A stretch of 64,000 nt of DNA from Bdellovibrionales bacterium Ga0074139 (GCA_001464795.1 LNEB01000013.1:62001-126000), one strand, 5' to 3'. Positions 46,456 to 56,500 are shown, counted from the stretch's first letter. Notes: a model not told the origin generated them from the letters alone. Program-made: numbers and translations.

Positions 46456-48213
46456 ATGGCTGGCCACAAATCACTGACACAAAAACCATTTTTGTTTTAT
46501 GTCCTTCATAATAAGCGACCTTTTGTCCTAGGAATTTCATTACTTATCGTAACAAACTTCCTCGATTCGATTTGGCCTTTGTTTATCAAAATGGGTATTG
46601 ATCAAATTGAAAAAGTAGCTCCTCTATCTGAACTCACAAAAACCTGTGTGATGTTTGCAGCTGTCATGATCATGCTTTCCTTGTTTCGTTACGGCTGGCG
46701 AAGACAATGGGGTGAATTTCATACCACGGCTGGTGAACACCTAAGACTCACATTGTTCGACCATATGGTTTACATGAGCTCACGATTTTTTCAAAAAAAT
46801 CCTCCTGGTGAACTCATGAGCCTGATGACCAATGACATTCAATCCTTTAGGCAAGGTATAGGTCCTGGCTTTTTAATTTTAGCTGATGGAATAATTTATA
46901 CCATCATTGTGATCCCCATCATGCTTTCTTTAAACCCTGAATGGACTTGGAAATCTTTGATTTTATTGCCATTTGTACCTCTTCTTATTTGGTACGTAAT
47001 GAATAAAATTGAAAAAAACTACACTAAACAACAAGAAATTTATGCTGATTTAACTCAATTTACAGAAGAACAAATCAGTGGGATTCGAGTTGTCAAAGGC
47101 TTTGGTCTTGAAACCTTACGCCTGAAGCTCTACGAAACTGTCTCAAAACGTTTAGAAGCTCAAAGTTTTAAAACTTCGGTTATCGATGCGATTTTTATGC
47201 CTGTTATGCAGCTCTCAGCGACATTTGGCGGGGTCATTTTACTGTACGTAGCTCAAGATGATGTGCTTTCAGGGACTGCCACCGTCGGAACCTTCATCGC
47301 TTTTCACAAGTACGTGCAAAAAATGGTTTGGCCCATGACAGCTTTAGGACTGGGTCTTTCCTATTGGCAAAAAGGTATGGCCTCTTTTGGAAGAGTCAAA
47401 GAAATTTTAAAAACTCAAACTGACACACCTGATTCGGGCACTTTAGAACTCAAGAGCATAGAATCCATAGAGTTTCGTGATGTTTATTTTAAATATGAAA
47501 CAGCTCCCAACTGGATTTTACAAAATATAAATTTCAAAATTAATAGCGGTGAAAAATGGGCCTTACTTGGTCCCATTGGATCAGGAAAAAGTACATTGAT
47601 CCATTTGATTCTTAGGCTTTATCCACTTGATAGGGGGCAAATTTTAATTAATGGAATCCCTCACTCGAATTACACATTGGATTCTTTAAGAAAAACCATT
47701 CAGCTTGTCCCCCAAGAACCCTTTCTTTTTGGTCGGTCTGTTGCAGATAATGTGTTGATGGGAATTACCCATCCAGATCCTGATATTGAAAACACCGATC
47801 GAAGACTTTGGTCTGAACTTGCTAAATTTCAAATGGATGAAGAAGTTCAAAGATTACCTGAAAAAGAAAAATCAATGTTGGGTGAAAAGGGAGTTAATCT
47901 ATCAGGGGGGCAAAAGCAAAGGCTCACCTTAGCCAGAGCTTATGCACTTAATCCTCAATTGATGATTCTAGACGATGTACTTTCAGCAGTGGACACAGAA
48001 ACTGAATTTAAAATCAGTCAGCAACTTTTTGCTGATCCTGAAAAAACTTACCTTGTGATTGCTCATCGACTATCCACTGTTAAAATAACTCAAAAAGTTA
48101 TTGTTCTTCGAGAGGGACAAATTGAGTTTCAAGGACTTTGGGATGAGGCTCTGAAAAACAGTCCTACTTTACAAGTTTTCCAGAAAATTCAAAATGAAGG
48201 ACTTTCTTCATGA
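46456..48213 (+). CDS. ABC exporter half, degenerate ATP-site subunit
   Basis: A 585-residue half-transporter: six membrane helices (about 1-320) and an ATPase domain with Walker A GPIGSGKST, signature LSGGQKQR and Walker B LMILDDVLSAVD. The catalytic Glu after Walker B is Asp (D507), the mark of the inactive site in heterodimeric exporters such as TM287/288. It overlaps the partner gene by 4 bp. Substrate unknown (drug, lipid or peptide). There is no ribosome site; the promoter suggests a leaderless mRNA. Confidence 0.9.
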   Translation: MAGHKSLTQKPFLFYVLHNKRPFVLGISLLIVTNFLDSIWPLFIKMGIDQIEKVAPLSELTKTCVMFAAVMIMLSLFRYGWRRQWGEFHTTAGEHLRLTLFDHMVYMSSRFFQKNPPGELMSLMTNDIQSFRQGIGPGFLILADGIIYTIIVIPIMLSLNPEWTWKSLILLPFVPLLIWYVMNKIEKNYTKQQEIYADLTQFTEEQISGIRVVKGFGLETLRLKLYETVSKRLEAQSFKTSVIDAIFMPVMQLSATFGGVILLYVAQDDVLSGTATVGTFIAFHKYVQKMVWPMTALGLGLSYWQKGMASFGRVKEILKTQTDTPDSGTLELKSIESIEFRDVYFKYETAPNWILQNINFKINSGEKWALLGPIGSGKSTLIHLILRLYPLDRGQILINGIPHSNYTLDSLRKTIQLVPQEPFLFGRSVADNVLMGITHPDPDIENTDRRLWSELAKFQMDEEVQRLPEKEKSMLGEKGVNLSGGQKQRLTLARAYALNPQLMILDDVLSAVDTETEFKISQQLFADPEKTYLVIAHRLSTVKITQKVIVLREGQIEFQGLWDEALKNSPTLQVFQKIQNEGLSS

Positions 48214-49973
48214 AATTAGATCAAGAGAATCAATCAGGCACATCATCAATCATGGGTTACGGTGATCTTCTGAAGTTCATGAAGCCTTATTTGAAAAGGC
48301 ATTGGGGTGCTGTTGCTGTTTTAGTGGTTCTTGTGCTTGGATTGGCTGCCTTATCAAGGGCTATTCCGTTTCTCATCGGGATGGTAGCCGAAAGAGGGTT
48401 TCAGAATAAGGATGTCGCCTTTTTGGCCACAGCAGCTCTTATTTATTTGGGGATTGAAATCACCCGAACTCTTTTTGAATTCAGTCAGTTCAGTTTGTTT
48501 AGCTTTCTTGGCAACAGAATTATTCATGAAGTGCGTGTGGACTTAGTCAAGCATGTACAAAAAATGCCTCTGGAATTTTTTAATCAAAATTCAACTGGGC
48601 GAATAGTCACTCGTCTAACAAACGACCCCAATACTTTAGCAGAACTTTTTACTGATGGTGTTGTAACAGCCTTTGTTCAAACAGTTATCCTTGCTTCCAT
48701 ATTAATTTCACTGCTTTTCATATCTGTTAAACTCACTTTACTCAGTCTTTTGTTAGTACCACTATTTACTTATCTGGCTTACTGGTTAACTGAAAAAATA
48801 AAATTAATTTTAGTGGATCAAAAGAAAAAATTAGCCGAGATTAACGGATTCTTAGCAGAAAATTTCAACGGCATGAAGATTGTTCAAATTCTGAATCAGC
48901 AAAAAAAATCGATTCATCAGATGAAAAATCTTTCCAATGACTATTGGAATCTCAATATGAAATCTGTAAAAGCTTATGCACTGATGCAGCCTTCGATGAA
49001 TCTTCTGAATGCCTCTGTGGTGATCAGTGCTCTTTACTTGGCCGGTGGAGCGGCCATCAGGGGAGAAATAGCATTAGCTGCTTTAATCGCTTTTGTACTT
49101 AATTCTCAAGACATCATTCATCCCATTCGTGAAATCTTGGAAAAGTATCAACAGTTTCAAAACTCATTAACCAGTGCTGATCGGTTGAAAACTTTATTTT
49201 CGCATCCTCAAGAAAATTTTGATGAAACGCTGGCTGTAGAATCTAAATTCAAAGGAAAAATTGAATTCAAAGATGTCACTTTTCGTTACCAAAAGCATTT
49301 ACCCAAAGTCCTTGAAGATGTTTCGCTTACTGTTCAGCCCGGACAAAGCTTGGCGCTAACAGGACGAACAGGTTCAGGAAAAACCACTTTTGCTTCACTT
49401 CTATTAAGACTCTATGAAATCAATGAAGGTGAAATTTTAATTGATGGAAAGAATTTATTACAAATTTCTCCTTTGGATTTAAGAAGACGCTTTGCTTTGA
49501 TTCAACAAGACCCCTACTTATTTAAAGGCAGTCTGAAAGAAAATATTGTATTAGGTGACCCAACCATCACAGATCATCATCTTAATCATGCCTTTCAGTT
49601 GGTGGGTTTTAAAGACTATCTCAGCCGAACCGGCCGAGATTTGGATTTTAAAGTCTTGGAAAAAGGTAGCAATCTTTCCCTAGGCGAAAGACAACTGATT
49701 GCATTTCTAAGAGTTTTAAGTCGGGATCCTGATGTTGTCATACTGGATGAAGCCACTGCCAACGTGGACAGCGAAACAGAAAGTCTTATTCAAAAAGCAA
49801 CTCTCGAAATCATGAAAAATAAAACGTGCATCATTATTGCTCACCGCCTTAGCACCATCGAAAATTGTGATCACATGATTGTGTTAAGCCGTGGGAAAAT
49901 AATTAAACAGGGGCCACCTCGAGAGCTTCTTAAGCAATCCGAAGTTAAACAAGAGCTCGAGACAGTTCACTAG
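48210..49973 (+). CDS. ABC exporter half, active-site subunit
   Basis: A 587-residue partner of the preceding gene: membrane domain then ATPase with Walker A GRTGSGKTT and Walker B VVILDEATANVD with the catalytic Glu (E514). Its signature is LSLGE (489-493), altered from LSGGQ, as expected for the subunit that completes the degenerate site. The two together form an MdlAB or TM287/288-like heterodimer. Its 3' end overlaps the VWA lipoprotein gene by 4 bp on the other strand. Confidence 0.9.
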   Translation: MKLDQENQSGTSSIMGYGDLLKFMKPYLKRHWGAVAVLVVLVLGLAALSRAIPFLIGMVAERGFQNKDVAFLATAALIYLGIEITRTLFEFSQFSLFSFLGNRIIHEVRVDLVKHVQKMPLEFFNQNSTGRIVTRLTNDPNTLAELFTDGVVTAFVQTVILASILISLLFISVKLTLLSLLLVPLFTYLAYWLTEKIKLILVDQKKKLAEINGFLAENFNGMKIVQILNQQKKSIHQMKNLSNDYWNLNMKSVKAYALMQPSMNLLNASVVISALYLAGGAAIRGEIALAALIAFVLNSQDIIHPIREILEKYQQFQNSLTSADRLKTLFSHPQENFDETLAVESKFKGKIEFKDVTFRYQKHLPKVLEDVSLTVQPGQSLALTGRTGSGKTTFASLLLRLYEINEGEILIDGKNLLQISPLDLRRRFALIQQDPYLFKGSLKENIVLGDPTITDHHLNHAFQLVGFKDYLSRTGRDLDFKVLEKGSNLSLGERQLIAFLRVLSRDPDVVILDEATANVDSETESLIQKATLEIMKNKTCIIIAHRLSTIENCDHMIVLSRGKIIKQGPPRELLKQSEVKQELETVH

Positions 49974-50938
49974 CCTGCAGAATCTGGGGTGAACTCAACA
50001 CGAATTTTGGAATCCACGGCTGGCACAGCTGTTCCAAAAAACCGAATCACTCGAAGATCAGGAATATAATCCCAACCATTCACCTGCGACCTCGGTACGA
50101 CCAAGCCATCTTTTAGAACGCGAAGAGTCGCCAAATTAGGAACTGAAGACAGCGGGTAATCCGTTATGATTTCAAGAACACGTGTCTGCAAACCCTTTAC
50201 AGCTAATGATAAATCAGGAGTACAAATAGAATATTTTGTGCCTTTAGAAATATTAACAAGATCAATATACCTGTTACCAATCCAAGACTGTCCAAAATTG
50301 TTCTGGCAAGTGGTATCTAGCACTCCAATGAAGTTGACTAACCATCCTCCTACGTTAGGACGGAACGGTCTTTTGAAAGTATTTAATTGATTGGTCAGCG
50401 ACTGCACGACACTGGATGCAGACCCCGGAGACTGATCATCTTCATCACTTAAAAAATTAATCAGCAGCAAAGCCTCTTCACGGTGAAATCCTTGGCCACC
50501 TTGGCTTAAAAAATTAGGAGACAGCAGATTTTGCACACTTAGCAAACCTTGCTCGAGGTTGGATCCTGATTCACCACGTAGAAGACGATTTTGAAAGATG
50601 CTAACTAAATTAGGAGTCGATGCTGTTAGTATTTGCGGTGATCCGAAATAAGTACCACCAGCAAAACCGTTTCCTATGGATGTGGTCGTGACAACCATTC
50701 TGTAATCCATCTTCAGTGAATTGAGAGTTTGAATCATGGAATCAACCTGTGCGGCTAACTTTTGTTGAGGAATATTCATTGAAAGGGAATCATCAATCAC
50801 CCAAATGATATCGACTTTATTATTATAAAGGGTTGATGAAAAGTCTTCTTGTTTGTCTTCAACACCAAAACTTGCGCCGTTAGAGCATCCAAGAGTTCCG
50901 ATCAAACCTAAAAATAGAAAAAGCCGAACAAAAATCAA
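49970..50938 (-). CDS. VWA-domain lipoprotein
   Basis: A 322-residue lipoprotein (LFLFLGLIGTLGC, Cys at residue 18) with a von Willebrand A domain: the metal-site motif is DDSLSM in VDIIWVIDDSLSM (about 43-55), and NFLSDEDDQSPG is probably the third metal segment. Such proteins bind partners at the cell surface. Start is TTG in a TTGA junction with the upstream PilZ gene, with an AAGGAGG site. A Ser-rich C-terminal domain with RVEFTPDSAG is unassigned. Confidence 0.8.
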   Translation of the reverse strand: MIFVRLFLFLGLIGTLGCSNGASFGVEDKQEDFSSTLYNNKVDIIWVIDDSLSMNIPQQKLAAQVDSMIQTLNSLKMDYRMVVTTTSIGNGFAGGTYFGSPQILTASTPNLVSIFQNRLLRGESGSNLEQGLLSVQNLLSPNFLSQGGQGFHREEALLLINFLSDEDDQSPGSASSVVQSLTNQLNTFKRPFRPNVGGWLVNFIGVLDTTCQNNFGQSWIGNRYIDLVNISKGTKYSICTPDLSLAVKGLQTRVLEIITDYPLSSVPNLATLRVLKDGLVVPRSQVNGWDYIPDLRVIRFFGTAVPAVDSKIRVEFTPDSAG

Positions 50939-51726
50939 GCGGCCTCCTTTTTATTCAAGGTGCTTGTAAATGTGTAAATTTGATCTTTAATTGTTTGAGA
51001 CAGACTTGTAAATCTGACTCCGTACTTGTGTGGTGTTCCCATCATTTCAAGATCCGATCCCAATTTGCTAACCACAGAGGCCACAGCATTAAAAGCAGGG
51101 ACTGATCGTGTTGGATGAAAATGCAGCAGCAACGTCTGACCTGGTTGTAGAGCTTGGCTAGGAATTAGTAACCCCGCACCGCCGGCACTGATCTGAAAAG
51201 ATTGACCTCTGAAGACAGTTTTATTGTCATGAACAATTAATGTTCCCTCAAACTCAGCACGTGGATATCTTCTTCTGTTAAATACTTCTTTCACGTGACG
51301 ATCTCCTTGTGACAATAGTTGCTTTACTTTTTTGGCAGAAAATTCTTCGAATTCTTTGATCTTTTTAAATTCTTGTTGGCTCAAAGTGGCCAATTGATCT
51401 TGCTCAACAAGAGTTTTCTCTTGCATCATTTGTACAATTTCAAGGTAAGTAAAAGGGCCAAATTTCTTTTCATCTTTGAATACAACCCATTTTTTTTCAT
51501 GAAAGGGATGAGTGGCTGTTTCAGAAAGCGTAGATCTGGCCCAGCCTTCATTATACTTAGATGAAAAAAGAGGATGCTCTAAAATCAGCATCCAATCTTC
51601 ACGTGATTCTTCAAAAATATAATCGTTCCAAGCGTGCTCATTGGATTGAAGTTTTTCAAGAACTTCATTAACTGTATAGGGGCCGACTTGCAAACCTTGC
51701 CGAGCCAAAAAAAATCTTTTTAACAT
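50935..51726 (-). CDS. PilZ-domain protein with two GYF-like repeats
   Basis: A 263-residue cytoplasmic protein with two GYF_2-like repeats (QVGPYTVNEVLEKL at 13-26 and KFGPFTYLEIVQMM at 88-101) and a C-terminal PilZ domain (about 148-260). The c-di-GMP motifs are RxxxR at R152-R156 (RRRYPR) and ISAGGAG at 179-185; the usual Asp/Asn before xSxxG is Gln, so binding may be weaker. It is translationally coupled to the VWA lipoprotein by a TTGA overlap. It probably links c-di-GMP to a surface process such as gliding or predation. Confidence 0.85.
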   Translation of the reverse strand: MLKRFFLARQGLQVGPYTVNEVLEKLQSNEHAWNDYIFEESREDWMLILEHPLFSSKYNEGWARSTLSETATHPFHEKKWVVFKDEKKFGPFTYLEIVQMMQEKTLVEQDQLATLSQQEFKKIKEFEEFSAKKVKQLLSQGDRHVKEVFNRRRYPRAEFEGTLIVHDNKTVFRGQSFQISAGGAGLLIPSQALQPGQTLLLHFHPTRSVPAFNAVASVVSKLGSDLEMMGTPHKYGVRFTSLSQTIKDQIYTFTSTLNKKEAA

Positions 51727-51873
51727 ATTCGACTCCTACCGTTCATATCCATAATTGATTATCGGCGAAGGTCTGGAGGGTCTTGAGATGAATTTAAAAG
51801 TTCAAAAAAGTGAACAGAGAGTCGACAAAAAGACTCAAAATCAAAGTTTCATTTTGAGAATTTGCCTATGAAA

Positions 51874-53289
51874 TTACAATATTCTATCGAGTAAAGCCTG
51901 CCACTGTAAGTAGGCGAGCTCTAGGTCAGCTCGGACTTGCACCTGTTCCACCTCTGCTGCTTCAGCGCGATTGATGGCTTCGATTAAAATGCTAATATCA
52001 ATTCTTCCCTGATTAAAAATCTGTGTGAGTTCTTTCACAGCGTCTCTTCTTGAGTTAAGAAGCTGCAACTGAACTTTAAGATTGTTTTCCAATGTGAAAA
52101 TATCAGATTCTAACTGAGCCTTTAATTTTTTAAGTCTTAGATTTTCAGTCACAAAAAGAATTTCCTGAGCTTGAGCTTGGGCCTCAGCCTGCTTGGTTTG
52201 AGCCGAGCGAATTCCACTTCCAAAAGTTTGACTCCATCTAACACCCACATACCAACTGGGTCGATCTCCATTAATCATTTGCTCTTGTGCTTCACGAGTA
52301 TAAGAATCGACCCCTGTAGAGCCCACTCGTCCGACGAGGGCCACTTGTGAGCGATTATTTTGTTTTACACTTTCAGCAGCATCGTAAGCTTGAGATTTTT
52401 GTAATTGTGAAATTTTGAAGCTTCGAGTATCTTCTATATTCAGATTCACAGCCTTTATTTTTTCTGAATATTTTGGAATATCCATAGGCAAAATCCAATC
52501 ATCAGAAGTCATTTCAGGAAAAAATACTTTTAAATTTAAAAGATTGCGATCGAAATCCAATTGATTCAACTGGGTTTGTCGTTGCTGGTTATAAAGTTCA
52601 GCTCGAACCTGGGAAAGTTCACCAGGAGCTGCGTATTTATTCTGAGCTTTTCTTTCAATATTTTTAACAAGATTTTCGTAACGTTTTAAAGCGGCTTTCG
52701 ATTCATTTAATTTTCGAAATGCCACCGCAGAATTCCAATAGAGTTGAGACCCACTAATAAGAGCTTCTTCAATTAACTCAAGCCCACGCATTGTGTAGAT
52801 CTCACCTTGTGCATCAGCAGATCTTAGTAAAGCCCGAGAACCCATTCCAAAGGAATCCCTCCAAAGATTTTGTTCTATGGTCAATAAATAGGAATTAAAC
52901 ACTCCATCACGGGGAGCTGCCAAAAAAGTTGTTGTGGATTTTAGTTTTTCAGAAAGGACTTCAAGGCTAAAATTTGTTCCCGTAGAAAAATATTTTTCTG
53001 CACTTGCAGAATACAAATAAGATTCTTCTAAATCAAAGGCCCGGTTGGTTAAAGACACAGTTCGGTCACGGTCCTGCCCTGCTTCAAGGGCTAAGGTCCA
53101 ATCGAATTGTCTTTCAATTTCATACTTTGGAAAACCAGAAACAGAGTATTGCAACTTAAGAGCCTGTATTTCGGGGGATTTTTCAACGGCTTGAGAATAA
53201 AACTCATCCCAGGTAAAGGCCTGAGCCAATTGCGATAAAGTAATAATAAAGATGACAACATAACGATTGATTTGTTTTAAATTTTTCAC
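51874..53289 (-). CDS. TolC-family outer-membrane efflux protein
   Basis: A 471-residue channel protein with a signal peptide (INRYVVIFIITLSQLAQA) and two long coiled-coil repeats typical of TolC-type tunnels (LKRYENLVKNIERKA and the Gln/Ala-rich stretch near 340-430). It probably serves the divergent RND pump. The start is doubtful: GTG 53289 gives the best signal peptide, TTG 53325 is also possible, and neither has a good ribosome site. Confidence 0.8.
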   Translation of the reverse strand: MKNLKQINRYVVIFIITLSQLAQAFTWDEFYSQAVEKSPEIQALKLQYSVSGFPKYEIERQFDWTLALEAGQDRDRTVSLTNRAFDLEESYLYSASAEKYFSTGTNFSLEVLSEKLKSTTTFLAAPRDGVFNSYLLTIEQNLWRDSFGMGSRALLRSADAQGEIYTMRGLELIEEALISGSQLYWNSAVAFRKLNESKAALKRYENLVKNIERKAQNKYAAPGELSQVRAELYNQQRQTQLNQLDFDRNLLNLKVFFPEMTSDDWILPMDIPKYSEKIKAVNLNIEDTRSFKISQLQKSQAYDAAESVKQNNRSQVALVGRVGSTGVDSYTREAQEQMINGDRPSWYVGVRWSQTFGSGIRSAQTKQAEAQAQAQEILFVTENLRLKKLKAQLESDIFTLENNLKVQLQLLNSRRDAVKELTQIFNQGRIDISILIEAINRAEAAEVEQVQVRADLELAYLQWQALLDRIL

Positions 53290-53370
53290 CAACAAAAGAT
53301 AACAATTTGTAGCAATCAGCAACAATGACTTTTACAATTTGACGCTCTGTTAATACAAAAATTATGACAC

Positions 53371-53383
53371 ATAACAATGTTAT
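53371..53383. promoter_or_regulatory. Palindrome in the tolC-RND divergent promoter region
   Basis: ATAACA-A-TGTTAT (53371-53383) is a perfect 6+1+6 palindrome in the short gap between the divergent tolC-like and RND genes. It is a plausible operator for a local repressor, but no regulator gene is adjacent. Confidence 0.4.
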
Positions 53384-53431
53384 CAATTAAGGTTTGTTAA
53401 GTCGGACCCTTAAAAGGCAAAATTAAAAACT

Positions 53432-56400
53432 ATGGATTTAATTAAAATATCAATTACCCGCCCTGTATTCGCTTGGATCTTAATGTCAGCCCTGATCGTA
53501 TTTGGAGGACTCGCCTTTTTAAGGGTGGGTATCAGCCAAATGCCCGATGTGGATTTTCCCATTGTCTCCGTCAGTGTCTCCTATGAAGGAGCTTCTCCTG
53601 AAATTGTAGAATCTGAAATCATCGATCCTTTTGAACAACAGCTTTTGTCGCTCGAAGGATTAAAAGAAATCAAAGCCACTGCCAGACAGGGCTCGGCATC
53701 AATTTCCATGGAATTTGATATCAACAGAAATGTCGACGTTGCACTTCAGGAAGTTCAAGCCGCTGTTTCACAAATTCGCCTACCTCCCGGCGTTGTGGAC
53801 CAACCCATAATACGAAAGCAAAATCCTGAAGAAGAACCCATTATGTTTATTGGAGTTTGGAGTGACGGTACATTCAAAGAAACAGTCGACTATGCTGATC
53901 AGTTCTTGATTTCACAAATGCAAACTGTCGACGGAATCGGAGAGGTCAATGTCGCCGGCTTCAGTGCTAAAAATCTACGTGTTTGGATCGATCACGAGAA
54001 GCTCAAAAATTTCGATCTAACAGTGACAGATATTCTAGACTCCATTCAACAACAACACGTTGACCGAGCTGCAGGCTTTATCACTAATCCTAAACAAGAG
54101 CTTAACGCACGTCAGTTCGGTGAAGCTCAAAGCGTAGAGGAATTTGCAAACCTTCCCATTCTTCGACGTGGTGGATCTGTTATTTTAAATCAAAAATACA
54201 AACTGAAAGACTTCGCCCGTGTCGAGGACGGACTTAGTGATTTAAGAAGAGTCGCCTTAGTAGATGGAAAATATGCAATTTCCATCGCCGTTAGAAAACA
54301 AAGGGGATCCAATGAAGTCGCCGTTGCTAAAGCCCTTCGTGAAGAAATCGAAAATTTAAAATCAAGATTACCACCAGGTTTTAATATGCGTGTAAACGTT
54401 GACTTCACGAAATCAACGGAAGCCACAGTTAATGCAACTCAAACCAAACTTTTATACGCTGGCTTAGTAACTGTGTTTGTAGTCTTTTTGTTTTTAGGAA
54501 ACTGGGCCTCTGTATTTAATGTGTTTTTATCCATACCCACATCCATCATCGGAACTTTTCTGATCATGTACTTTGCTGGCTTTACGATGAATTTGTTCAC
54601 ACTACTTGCTTTAGCATTAGTTATTTCAATCGTTGTCGATGATGCCATCATGGTGCTTGAAAATATCATTCGTCACTTCCGTATGGGTAAAAGTCCCGCC
54701 AAAGCCGCTTACGATGGTACCCATGAAGTTTTAGGCGCAGCCATCGCCGCAACTTTAGCAGTAGTGGCCGTTTTTGCGCCGGTTATCTTCATGGAAGGAA
54801 TTATTGGTAAATTCTTTTTACAATTCGGTATCGTAATGTCAGCCGCTGTACTTTTATCACTGGTTGAATCTATCACGATTACACCTATGCGAGCCGCACA
54901 GTTCCTAGCTATGAATCCCAACCCATCAAAATTTGAAATCTGGCTGGATCATAAATTTGAAGATCTTGCGAAGGTTTATCAAAATTCTTTGAAACATGTT
55001 TTTAAATTTAGAAATCTTTATTTAGCCACTGGGATGATTATTTTTGCAGTTTCAATGTCTTTATTCAAATTTGTAAAAAAAGAATTCGTTCCACCGCAGG
55101 ATCAAAATTTTGTTATTCTCACTCTTCAAGCTAAACTTGACGCCTCCATGGATTACACTCTAAAAAAAGCAGAAGAAGTCGAAAAAATCCTAAAAACAAT
55201 CCCAGAGATTCAAGGCTTTTTTGTCTCCGTGGGTTCCGGTGGACCCTCAAGTTCATCCAATCAAGGATTTATTCCCTTGATTTTAAAAGACAGTCTGGAC
55301 AGGGAACTGAATCATTTAGAAGTGATGGAAAAAGTCCGAAAGGAACTTTCCGTTATTAAAGATGTTCGTTTCCAACTGCGTGATATATCGACAAGAAACC
55401 TTACATCAGGACGTGCGTTCCCAGTTTCGTTTAACTTACGAGGGCCTGACTATGATATTTTGGACGAAAAAGGCCAAGAGATCATGAAGCGTTTGCAAGA
55501 CCAAAGCTTAGCTGTGGATCTTGATACTGATTACAAAAAAGGAACTCGTGAAGTTCGCATTTATCCGAAAAGGGAAATCATTGCGGCAAAGGGTGTTTCC
55601 ATGGAAACAGTGACCCGAACGATCAATGCTGCAGTCGCCGGATCACGAGAAGGCCAATTCACGCAAAATGGTCGTCGCTATGATATCAGAGTCAAACTTG
55701 AAGAGGGCTTTATCCTGAATCAAAATGACATTAAAAAAATATTTGTCCGCAATATTACAGGCAATCTTATTTCACTTTCAGAACTTGTCGAAATTCGTGA
55801 AGAACCCGTCATTCAAAGTATTTCCCGCGTGGACCGTCAAAGAACAATTTCCATCTATGGAGGCCTAGCGGCTGGAAAGTCTCAAGGTGTTGTTCTTGGT
55901 GAAGCTCGTAAAATTGCCAATGAAATTTTACCACCTGGCTACGGATTTAAGCTCGAAGGTGCCTCGGCTGGTTTTGAAGATGCATTTAAAAGTATTTATT
56001 TTGCTCTGATCTTAGGAATCATTGTGGCCTATATGATCTTAGCTGTGCAGTACAATAGCTTTCTTCACCCTGTAACAGTTTTGATGGCCCTACCATTTGG
56101 TTTAACAGGAGCCCTGCTTGCTTTGTGGGTCACTGGGCAGTCGTTAAATTTGTTCAGTCTTATTGGTGTGATTGTTCTAATGGGTATTGCAAAAAAGAAC
56201 TCTATCTTGCTTGTGGAATTCGTTAATCAAACCCGAGAACATCAACCTGATATCCGTCAGGCCATCATCGAAGGTTGTCCTGTAAGACTAAGACCGATTC
56301 TAATGACATCCATTGCAACAATTTTAGCGGCCCTTCCGCTATTACTGAAACAAGGAATTGGTAAAGAAACGAGTTCTGCGTTAGCACTTACTGTACTCGG

Positions 56401-56500
56401 TGGAACTTTCATCTCTACGATTTTTACTTTGTATGTGATCCCAATGATTTACGAATTCTTAAGTCCACTTGAAAGAACGAAAAAGATTTCAGTCGATTAA
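53432..56500 (+). CDS. RND-family efflux pump, inner-membrane subunit
   Basis: HAE1/AcrB-type proton-driven exporter; 1022 residues with the twelve-helix two-repeat architecture. The protein begins with RPVFAWILM of the first helix; charged relay residues sit in helix 4 (ALVISIVVDDAIMVLEN, two adjacent Asp). Large periplasmic loops follow helices 1 and 7. The membrane-fusion adaptor normally encoded nearby is absent. Transcribed away from the TolC-like gene. Confidence 0.92.
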   Translation: MDLIKISITRPVFAWILMSALIVFGGLAFLRVGISQMPDVDFPIVSVSVSYEGASPEIVESEIIDPFEQQLLSLEGLKEIKATARQGSASISMEFDINRNVDVALQEVQAAVSQIRLPPGVVDQPIIRKQNPEEEPIMFIGVWSDGTFKETVDYADQFLISQMQTVDGIGEVNVAGFSAKNLRVWIDHEKLKNFDLTVTDILDSIQQQHVDRAAGFITNPKQELNARQFGEAQSVEEFANLPILRRGGSVILNQKYKLKDFARVEDGLSDLRRVALVDGKYAISIAVRKQRGSNEVAVAKALREEIENLKSRLPPGFNMRVNVDFTKSTEATVNATQTKLLYAGLVTVFVVFLFLGNWASVFNVFLSIPTSIIGTFLIMYFAGFTMNLFTLLALALVISIVVDDAIMVLENIIRHFRMGKSPAKAAYDGTHEVLGAAIAATLAVVAVFAPVIFMEGIIGKFFLQFGIVMSAAVLLSLVESITITPMRAAQFLAMNPNPSKFEIWLDHKFEDLAKVYQNSLKHVFKFRNLYLATGMIIFAVSMSLFKFVKKEFVPPQDQNFVILTLQAKLDASMDYTLKKAEEVEKILKTIPEIQGFFVSVGSGGPSSSSNQGFIPLILKDSLDRELNHLEVMEKVRKELSVIKDVRFQLRDISTRNLTSGRAFPVSFNLRGPDYDILDEKGQEIMKRLQDQSLAVDLDTDYKKGTREVRIYPKREIIAAKGVSMETVTRTINAAVAGSREGQFTQNGRRYDIRVKLEEGFILNQNDIKKIFVRNITGNLISLSELVEIREEPVIQSISRVDRQRTISIYGGLAAGKSQGVVLGEARKIANEILPPGYGFKLEGASAGFEDAFKSIYFALILGIIVAYMILAVQYNSFLHPVTVLMALPFGLTGALLALWVTGQSLNLFSLIGVIVLMGIAKKNSILLVEFVNQTREHQPDIRQAIIEGCPVRLRPILMTSIATILAALPLLLKQGIGKETSSALALTVLGGTFISTIFTLYVIPMIYEFLSPLERTKKISVD

